Assembly: GCA_002718935.1 (NCBI GenBank)
Contig: PBFV01000050.1
Coordinates: 15,171-20,347 of the forward strand
Length of the DNA: 5,177 bases
Direction of reading: 5' to 3'
Source: Verrucomicrobiales bacterium
GTDB taxonomy: Bacteria; Verrucomicrobiota; Verrucomicrobiia; Limisphaerales; UBA1100
In this document: positions 1-5,177 of the stretch, piece by piece
How positions within the stretch are numbered: position 1 is the stretch's first letter
How the letters are laid out: every line of letters starts with the position of its first letter
Program-made: the position numbers and the translations under genes
The notes under the pieces: model-generated
What the model was told of the DNA's origin: nothing
Seen by the model: the letters and a program-made list of their open reading frames with translations, nothing else
Database searches by the model: none

Positions 1-86
1 GGCGATTTGAAGCGTTTCGGGAGGATTTTGTGAAAAACTACCGTCCCACCAGCCGAGTGGAGGCGCAGCGGGAAAATGCGCAATAG
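1..86 (+). CDS. tgt: Probable queuine tRNA-ribosyltransferase, C-terminal end only
   Basis: This is the last 27 codons (reading from base 3) of a gene that enters from the left and stops at TAG 84-86. The visible peptide starts RFEAFREDFVKNYRPT and ends in a polar tail. A FxxFRxxFxxxY-type ending is what I recall for bacterial tRNA-guanine transglycosylases, which exchange guanine 34 of Asp, Asn, His and Tyr tRNAs for a queuosine precursor. No catalytic aspartate or zinc-binding cysteine is in view, so the call rests on this short match plus position: tgt is the usual neighbour just upstream of yajC-secD-secF. The other two forward frames meet stops within the first 33 bases. Another gene end cannot be excluded. 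Confidence 0.62.
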   Translation, partial: RFEAFREDFVKNYRPTSRVEAQRENAQ

Positions 87-139
87 TCCGCTAAAAGCTT
101 GCCAAAAGGCTCTTTCCCAATAGGATTCGCCGTCTTTGG

Positions 140-167
140 CCATTACCAGCTGAAGACTGACCATTAC
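140..167 (+). repeat. Short direct repeat CCATTAC x2, 21-base period, just before yajC
   Basis: CCATTAC occurs at 140-146 and again at 161-167, with a matching G two bases before each copy, so the units are GNCCATTAC. The 21-base period is about two helical turns, and the second copy ends three bases before the preferred yajC ATG. It might be a regulator site or a leader element, but a 7-base repeat can arise by chance, and if translation began at TTG 99 the repeat would simply be coding. Confidence 0.25.
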
Positions 168-170
168 TTT

Positions 171-542
171 ATGGAGAATTTATTCACAGAATTATTTTTT
201 GCCGGAGCAGAAGTAGCCGGGCAAGCACCCGCCGGAAAGGGTGGCCAAGGCGGCACTCCGCCCGGAACATGGCTGCAATGCCTCATGCCACTGGGCATCC
301 TTGGCATTTTTTACGTGCTCCTCATTCGCCCACAGCAAAAGCAGCAGAAGGAACATGCCAAGATGGTTTCGGAAATCAAATCCGGCACTAAAGTAGTAGC
401 GGCTGGGATGGTTGGCACCATTTCCACGGTAAAAAAGAACAGCATCATTCTGCGTTCGGCTGATTCCAAGGTGGAGCTGGATCGCAATGCCATTGAGCGA
501 ATACTCCCCGCGCACGCTGAAGACGAGGAAGAGTCCAAGTAA
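171..542 (+). CDS. yajC: Preprotein translocase subunit YajC
   Basis: YajC is a small single-span inner-membrane protein that associates with SecD and SecF in the Sec holotranslocon; it is not essential in E. coli. From ATG 171 the product is 123 residues, close to the usual 85-120. Residues 1-36 form a short tail rich in Gly, Ala, Pro and Gln. Residues 37-53 are the membrane span, running into the family signature FYVLLIRPQQKQQKEH (47-62). After it comes a small basic cytoplasmic domain with the GTKVVAAGMVGTI segment (72-84), and an acidic end (EDEEESK). The frame stays open upstream to TTG 99, which would add 24 residues. I prefer ATG 171 because it gives normal family length and a membrane span near the N-terminus, but neither start has a clear Shine-Dalgarno. 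The stop TAA lies one base before the secDF ATG, which supports one operon. Confidence 0.93.
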   Translation: MENLFTELFFAGAEVAGQAPAGKGGQGGTPPGTWLQCLMPLGILGIFYVLLIRPQQKQQKEHAKMVSEIKSGTKVVAAGMVGTISTVKKNSIILRSADSKVELDRNAIERILPAHAEDEEESK

Positions 543-543
543 A

Positions 544-3471
544 ATGGAGAAGAAACCAATTTTCGGGCGCTTGGCGCTGGTGGTGGCCATCACTTTGGTG
601 GCGCTCTTTCAGTGGTATCCCAATACGGGCGGGCAAGACATGGTGGAGGTGTTTGAGGGCGAGCTAAAACCCAATCACAATATCGGTGATATCATCGCAG
701 ACCTTAAAGAGCGGCAAAAGAAACTAAAGAGGGACGAAACTCTTTCGCTGGACGACTGGAATGAGGCCTTGGCAGGAAAGGATCTTCGGGACTTGGTCAG
801 TGACCGGCTGAAGGGGGAGGTGTTCCCGCCGGTGTTACTCGATGAAAAACTGGAAGAAAGACTACTTAAAGACGCACAAATGGAAATGGCCGCGGCACGA
901 ATCGGGGCGCTCTACGAAACTGAACTGTCCAAAGAAGATCAGAAGCTCAAAAAAGCCCACTCCTCTCTCCTGCGAAAGATTGGCCTCAACCCCAATAACT
1001 GGAATGCCCCAGGCCCACAGCATAAGGAGATTATCAACCGTGAGCTACTCAAGCGCGTAGAACAAATTGCCTCCGGCAAAGTACAGTTGGGCTTGGATCT
1101 CCGTGGTGGAGTGCAGTTTGTCGTTCAAATCCAAGCCAAGCCGGACCCTGAACGCCCCGGCCAACTGATTGACATCACGGACGCTGAGCGCGATCAGGCT
1201 ATCGAGACTTTCCGTTCCCGGATTGACAGCTACGGCGTGACAGAGCCGCTTATTCAAGCCCAAGGCCCTGACATTATCGTCATTCAGGTGCCTGCGCTTT
1301 CACAAGCCCAACGCGATCAAGTGCGTCGCAGCATCACCAGCGTCACTAGTGTAGCCTTTCATCTCACGGTTCGCTCGTCCGACGCGGACTCCTACTGGGA
1401 GGATTATTTGTCAGGCAAAAATGAAAACACCGTTACCCAGGAGGATGCCGATGAATTTAACGCCAACTACTCCAAAGCCTTGGGCGCATTATTGCTCATT
1501 GAAACTAATCTCGATGAGCTGGGCAACGAATACACAAGAGGCGTATTCGTAGAACGAGAAGCGAGTGTCCCTGGGCGACATATTAACCGCGCCAGCGTTT
1601 CGGCCAGTGAGTTAACTGGTGTGCCGGAAATTCATTTCAACCTTGATGGCACCGGTGGCACCCTCATGGCCCGGGCTACTGGCCGCCACAAGAGGGACCA
1701 ACCAGACCCCCGCAGACTTGGCATTGTCCGGACGGATACTCGGATCATTGGCACCGGGGAAAAAGCCCGCGCAGAGCAATTCAAAACACTTGTTTCAGCC
1801 CCCAGTATCAATGGTCGTATTGCCACTCGAGGCATGATTGAGGGTATTGATTCCTATGAGGAAGCCACTACTATTTCCAGCGCTCTTAACAATCCTCTAG
1901 AAAACCCCGTGCGCATAATCGAAAGCCGCACTGTTGACCCATCTCTGGGACGGCGCTCTATTGAGCAGGGCTATAAAGCGGCTATCTGGGGCCTCATTGT
2001 CGTGGCAGTGTTCATGCTTATCTACTACCTCCTCAGTGGCGTGATGGCAAACATAGCCCTGTCGCTGAATATCGTTATTCTGCTCGGTGTGCTTTGCTGG
2101 TTTGACGCCACTCTAACATTACCAGGAATTGCCGGCGTGGTGCTCACCATCGGCATGGCGGTAGATGCCAATGTGCTGATCTATGAACGCATTCGCGAAG
2201 AGCTTAACTTGGGCAAATCGCTTAAGGGCGCAATCACCTCCGGTTATGACAAGGCCTTCGGTACGATTTTTGATGCGAACATCACCACCATGATCGCTTC
2301 GCTAATCCTCATTTACATGGGCAAAGGACCGGTAAAAGGTTTCGGCTACACACTCACCATCGGCATTATCACCAGTATGTTCACTGCTCTGGTGGCCACA
2401 CGCGTGGTCATGGATTTCCTCCTGAACGCTGGCATTATTGGTAGCGATAATTCCAAACGAGCAATGCACCTGCGCCCCACTGCGGGTTTGCCAAAATTCG
2501 ATTTTCTAAAATACGCCACGCCGGCGTTTATTGGTTCATGGATTTTAATTATCATCGGCTTTGGCTTTGGCGCATCCAAGGGCAGCAGCCAAATGCTCGG
2601 CGTGGATTTTGAGGGCGGCAACAGTTACCTAATTGATTTCAACCAAACCATCGCGGACGAACTTGAAGCTCAAATCGATAACGAAGAATTTCGCGAAAAA
2701 CTCAGCACTGAAGCGGGCATCGATGAACAGCAGATTCAAGCCAGCCTGCAAACTGACACTCGCGAACAGGATGATGGTACAACCATGGATGTGAAATTTC
2801 TCCGCCTGAGCTTTCCGGTGGATGCTGACACAGATACTGTTAAGAAAATATTGCCGCAGCTGCAAGCGGGGGCTGAATTCAAGGTTGCTCAAGAAGACAA
2901 GGTTGGCCCCACCGTCAGCGGTGAAATCACCAAAACCGCCTTTGTCGCTGTGGGACTGGCGCTGTTTGGCATCCTTATTTACGTGGCGTTCCGTTATGAG
3001 TTTTCCTTTGCCATTGCTGCCGTAATTGCAATTTTACACGATGTGCTTATGACCGGCGGCTGGTTTTTCCTAACCGGCCGAGAACTAAATGCACCAATCG
3101 TCGCGGCAGCACTCACCATCATTGGCTTCTCCATCAACGACACAATTGTCATTTTTGACCGGATTCGTGAAAACCTGAAAATGGGCACGCGCGGCTCGTT
3201 TGCCGACGTGATGAATAAGGCGCTGAACCAAACTCTCAGCCGCACGATCATTACCTCCGGAACCACCCTCGTGTCCACCGGCGCGCTGTATTTCTTCGGT
3301 GGCCCGGTGATTAACGACTTCGCCTTTACCTTCCTGGTGGGTGTTATCACCGGCACATACTCATCGATCTACATCGCCTGCGCCATCGTGTTGTGGTGGC
3401 ACAAGGGCAAACGTCCTGAATTGTCTGTGGGCATTGCTGAGACCAACGACCCGGTTGAGGCCACTACTTAG
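544..3471 (+). CDS. secDF: Fused protein translocase subunit SecDF
   Basis: This is an RND-family membrane protein that uses the proton gradient to pull exported proteins through SecYEG on the outer face. The 975-residue chain joins SecD and SecF. SecD half: membrane span at 8-24; a charged, mostly helical stretch 25-179; the GLDLRGG motif (183-189); the periplasmic P1 region; the segment ESRTVDPSLG; five more spans between about 480 and 628, including GMAVDANVLIYERIR with Asp541. SecF half: span 657-677, LGVDFEGGN (685-693), a periplasmic domain, VGPTVSGEI (787-795), then five spans with SINDTIVIFDRIREN (863-877) and GTYSSIYIA. Asp541, Asp866 and Arg900 match by motif and spacing the proton-relay residues Asp340, Asp637 and Arg671 of Thermus SecDF, so it looks functional. 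The frame is open to an ATG at 487 inside yajC, but ATG 544 avoids that overlap and puts the first span at the usual place. A weak AGGAAGAG (526-533) precedes it. Confidence 0.97.
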   Translation: MEKKPIFGRLALVVAITLVALFQWYPNTGGQDMVEVFEGELKPNHNIGDIIADLKERQKKLKRDETLSLDDWNEALAGKDLRDLVSDRLKGEVFPPVLLDEKLEERLLKDAQMEMAAARIGALYETELSKEDQKLKKAHSSLLRKIGLNPNNWNAPGPQHKEIINRELLKRVEQIASGKVQLGLDLRGGVQFVVQIQAKPDPERPGQLIDITDAERDQAIETFRSRIDSYGVTEPLIQAQGPDIIVIQVPALSQAQRDQVRRSITSVTSVAFHLTVRSSDADSYWEDYLSGKNENTVTQEDADEFNANYSKALGALLLIETNLDELGNEYTRGVFVEREASVPGRHINRASVSASELTGVPEIHFNLDGTGGTLMARATGRHKRDQPDPRRLGIVRTDTRIIGTGEKARAEQFKTLVSAPSINGRIATRGMIEGIDSYEEATTISSALNNPLENPVRIIESRTVDPSLGRRSIEQGYKAAIWGLIVVAVFMLIYYLLSGVMANIALSLNIVILLGVLCWFDATLTLPGIAGVVLTIGMAVDANVLIYERIREELNLGKSLKGAITSGYDKAFGTIFDANITTMIASLILIYMGKGPVKGFGYTLTIGIITSMFTALVATRVVMDFLLNAGIIGSDNSKRAMHLRPTAGLPKFDFLKYATPAFIGSWILIIIGFGFGASKGSSQMLGVDFEGGNSYLIDFNQTIADELEAQIDNEEFREKLSTEAGIDEQQIQASLQTDTREQDDGTTMDVKFLRLSFPVDADTDTVKKILPQLQAGAEFKVAQEDKVGPTVSGEITKTAFVAVGLALFGILIYVAFRYEFSFAIAAVIAILHDVLMTGGWFFLTGRELNAPIVAAALTIIGFSINDTIVIFDRIRENLKMGTRGSFADVMNKALNQTLSRTIITSGTTLVSTGALYFFGGPVINDFAFTFLVGVITGTYSSIYIACAIVLWWHKGKRPELSVGIAETNDPVEATT

Positions 3472-3533
3472 CGGATAATTCATTTTGGCTTCGATCATCT
3501 GACCGCACTTATTTACAGTACGCGGCACGGACG

Positions 3534-4148
3534 ATGCGCGAACCGCTTTCTGACATCCTAACCCGATTGGTTCACGACGCCGAAGAACCGCCGCGCACGC
3601 TCAATAGCCTTCTCGATGCCGCCGGCAGGCAAGGCATGAATCTCGTGATCGTTGTTTTGGCCCTGCCTTTTTGCCTGCCAATTCTGCCCGGCGTTAGCAC
3701 GCCCTTTGGCTTTGCCATCATCCTATTGTCCGCCAAACAACTTACCGCGACTGGAGGTCGGCTTCCGAAATTTATTGGCGATCGCGAATGGAGCGAGGAT
3801 ACATTTGATAGAATCATTAGTGGCGGCGTGCGGATTCTGGAACGCATCGACCGCTTCTCCAGCCAAGGCCAACGCCGCTTAAGCAAACTTGTGCGCCCCC
3901 GCCTGAATGCCTTTCTAATCCTTTTCATGGGCGTGCTTATGGCTTTGCCAATTCCGTTTCCGGGTACAAACACATTCCCAGCATGGGCAATCGTTTTCCT
4001 GGCCACGGCGCAGGCTGAACAGGACGGCATTCTCGTCCTGTGGGGGTATGCCTCTATTCTGGTCACTTTTATCTGGTTTGGGGTGTTTGGCACCCTGATG
4101 TGGACGCTCACCATGGCTTCGTACGAATACCTCGGAGGATTATTCTGA
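3534..4148 (+). CDS. exoD: ExoD-family (exopolysaccharide synthesis) membrane protein
   Basis: This 204-residue integral membrane protein resembles the ExoD family (Pfam PF06055), named for a rhizobial gene needed for normal exopolysaccharide production and alkali tolerance; its biochemical activity is unknown. Typical features are an N-terminal helix with LSDIL and LNSLLDAAGRQG, then a span carrying ALPFCLPILPG (43-53) and a Gly/Phe-rich hydrophobic stretch to about 70. A polar amphipathic segment follows (71-120) with RILERIDRF and RPRLN, then a second hydrophobic block with ALPIPFPGTNTFPA (137-150), the EQDG turn (162-165) and a final span at about 167-194. ATG 3534 keeps the whole N-terminal family region; the next in-frame Met (residue 35) would cut it off. 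No clear Shine-Dalgarno is seen. It starts 62 bases after secDF, with no terminator-like hairpin between, and its TGA overlaps the recJ ATG by one base. The gene symbol follows the family and does not imply a proven role in polysaccharide synthesis. Confidence 0.82.
   Translation: MREPLSDILTRLVHDAEEPPRTLNSLLDAAGRQGMNLVIVVLALPFCLPILPGVSTPFGFAIILLSAKQLTATGGRLPKFIGDREWSEDTFDRIISGGVRILERIDRFSSQGQRRLSKLVRPRLNAFLILFMGVLMALPIPFPGTNTFPAWAIVFLATAQAEQDGILVLWGYASILVTFIWFGVFGTLMWTLTMASYEYLGGLF
4134..4138 (+). promoter_or_regulatory. Strong Shine-Dalgarno GGAGG for recJ
   Basis: GGAGG lies inside the last codons of the exoD-like gene, nine bases before the ATG at 4148. It is the only textbook ribosome-binding site among the complete starts in this window and fixes the recJ start at the TGATG overlap. 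Confidence 0.75.
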
Positions 4149-5177
4149 TGCGGTCCATTTGGGAAATCGCCGAGCCCGATGAAACTGCTGTAGCTGACAT
4201 CGTCAAATCCGCGCGCGTGCCACCACTGCTGGCCCAGTGCCTGCTCAACCGCGGATTTACAGAACCAAATGCCGTTGATGTTTTTTTACACCCCAAGTTG
4301 GCGCGTTTATCCGATCCGTTTTTGCTGCCCAACATGCAGGCCGGGGTGGAGCGCCTATTCAAGGCCCGGGATGCCGGTGAACGGGTGGTGATTTTTGGTG
4401 ATTACGATGTGGACGGTGTCACCTCATGCACCATTTTGAATGAATCCCTCGGTGCGCTGGGCTGGCAAACCGCCACATATTTGCCACATCGCATGGATGA
4501 AGGCTACGGGCTTTCACTTGAGGCGACCCAAAAATGTTTGGCAGAACTAAAGCCCCAGCTTGTCCTCGCAGTGGACTGCGGCTCAACCAACATCGAATCC
4601 ATCGACTGGATCAATGAGCAGAACGTCGATGTACTCGTGCTGGACCATCATCAAGTGCCACAACCGGCGCCCGCCGCGTGCGCCCTCATCAATCCCCAAC
4701 TTGCTACTGAAGATGAACCTGATTTCAGGGAGCTCTGCTCTGCCGGACTGGCTTTCAAGCTATTGCACGCCATTGTGAAGGAGGGGCGCGCGCAAGGGAT
4801 TTCAGAAATGGAATCGTACGACGTGCGACCTTTTCTTGATCTGGTCGCCCTCGGCACCATCGCCGACCTTGTGCCGTTGGTGCGCGAAAACCGCATACTC
4901 GCAGTGAACGGCCTAAAACAACTCAACGCCACCAACCGCCTTGGGTTACGGGCATTGATTGAGGCGGCGCGTATTCAAGGCGCAATTGGCGGGTTTGAGG
5001 TAGGCTTCCAGCTTGGCCCGCGCTTGAACGCCGCGGGGCGACTCGAGAGTGCCACCGAGGCGCTGGATTTACTTCAAGCCAAAGACCCTGACACAGCCGC
5101 GGAACTCGCCGCCAAGCTTGATCGCCGGAATCGAGACCGTCAATTGACCGAAAAAGAAATCACTGCCCAAGTGCTTG
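4148..5177 (+). CDS. recJ: Single-stranded-DNA-specific exonuclease RecJ, 5' part (runs off the window)
   Basis: RecJ degrades single-stranded DNA 5' to 3' in RecF-pathway recombination, mismatch repair and base-excision repair, using a DHH-family Mn/Mg centre. The window holds 343 codons with no stop; full RecJ proteins are usually about 550-600 residues, so the DHHA1 domain is only entered and the C-terminal OB-type domain lies beyond the end. Visible motifs: GDYDVDGVTS (84-93, metal-binding Asp85, Asp87, Asp89), VDCGS (142-146), DHH (166-168), GTIADLVPL (236-244, Asp240), GPRLNAAGRL (290-299), and NRDRQ (328-332). All expected catalytic aspartates and histidines in this part are present. 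The N-terminus has the family's LLNRG and FLHPKL-type segment (helical region before the DHH core). The ATG shares its A with the TGA of the exoD-like gene, and a strong GGAGG precedes it, which points to coupled translation. Confidence 0.97.
   Translation, partial: MRSIWEIAEPDETAVADIVKSARVPPLLAQCLLNRGFTEPNAVDVFLHPKLARLSDPFLLPNMQAGVERLFKARDAGERVVIFGDYDVDGVTSCTILNESLGALGWQTATYLPHRMDEGYGLSLEATQKCLAELKPQLVLAVDCGSTNIESIDWINEQNVDVLVLDHHQVPQPAPAACALINPQLATEDEPDFRELCSAGLAFKLLHAIVKEGRAQGISEMESYDVRPFLDLVALGTIADLVPLVRENRILAVNGLKQLNATNRLGLRALIEAARIQGAIGGFEVGFQLGPRLNAAGRLESATEALDLLQAKDPDTAAELAAKLDRRNRDRQLTEKEITAQVL

Noticed and set aside
96..116. Possible terminator hairpin after tgt (GCC-AAAA-GGC at 101-110, followed by a few T)
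   Set aside because: The stem is only three base pairs and the following T run is three bases, too weak to call a terminator.
487..543. Upstream ATG extension of secDF (ATG 487, 19 extra residues)
   Set aside because: It lies within the end of yajC in another frame, adds a polar arginine-rich tail unlike SecD starts, and ATG 544 sits one base after the yajC stop with the first membrane span following at once.
192..593. 133-codon open frame on the minus strand opposite yajC
   Set aside because: It runs across both yajC and the start of secDF in antisense with no recognisable motif. The plus strand explains the sequence.
3485..3515. Possible promoter before the exoD-like gene (TTGGCT at 3485-3490, TATTTA at 3510-3515)
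   Set aside because: Both boxes are imperfect and the 19-base spacing is long. The 62-base gap is compatible with read-through from secDF.
3436..3533. Terminator after secDF
   Set aside because: I see no GC-rich stem followed by a T run between the secDF stop and the next gene.
3572..4114. 180-codon open frame on the minus strand opposite the exoD-like gene
   Set aside because: The translation is basic, Arg/Ser/Pro-rich and resembles no family I know, while the plus strand has clear ExoD motifs. It is a shadow of the real gene.

Overview
The window is a compact run of co-directional (+ strand) bacterial housekeeping genes: the tail of a probable tgt, then yajC, a fused secDF, an ExoD-family membrane protein gene and the 5' two thirds or so of recJ. 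Almost every base is coding. The only gaps are about 84 bases before yajC, 1 base between yajC and secDF, and 62 bases between secDF and exoD. I see no tRNA, rRNA, CRISPR array, insertion sequence or convincing terminator.

The tgt-yajC-secD-secF order is the classical bacterial arrangement. Here SecD and SecF are fused in one 975-residue chain, as in Bacillus and several other phyla. The SecD part carries a long charged helical stretch after the first membrane segment. The fused architecture, moderate base composition, poor Shine-Dalgarno sequences at most starts, and the SecD wording (NPLENPV in place of the usual GALP-type segment) would fit the Planctomycetota-Verrucomicrobiota-Chlamydiota group, especially Verrucomicrobiota. 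This is an impression from memory of such proteins, not a computed placement.

Layout: 1-86 end of tgt; 87-170 leader with a small 7-base direct repeat; 171-542 yajC; 544-3471 secDF; 3472-3533 short spacer; 3534-4148 exoD-like; 4148-5177 recJ, running off the end. YajC and SecDF act together at the SecYEG channel, using the proton gradient to complete protein export. The ExoD-like gene and recJ share a TGATG stop/start overlap, and a strong GGAGG lies in front of recJ, so these two are probably translated together. RecJ is a single-strand-specific 5'-3' exonuclease with no functional tie to secretion. Its closeness to secDF resembles the secDF...recJ neighbourhood known in Bacillus.

I do not find evidence of a previously undescribed system. 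The points most worth a second look are the lineage-type insertions in SecDF, the internal repeat in the ExoD-like protein, and the ExoD-like/recJ coupling.
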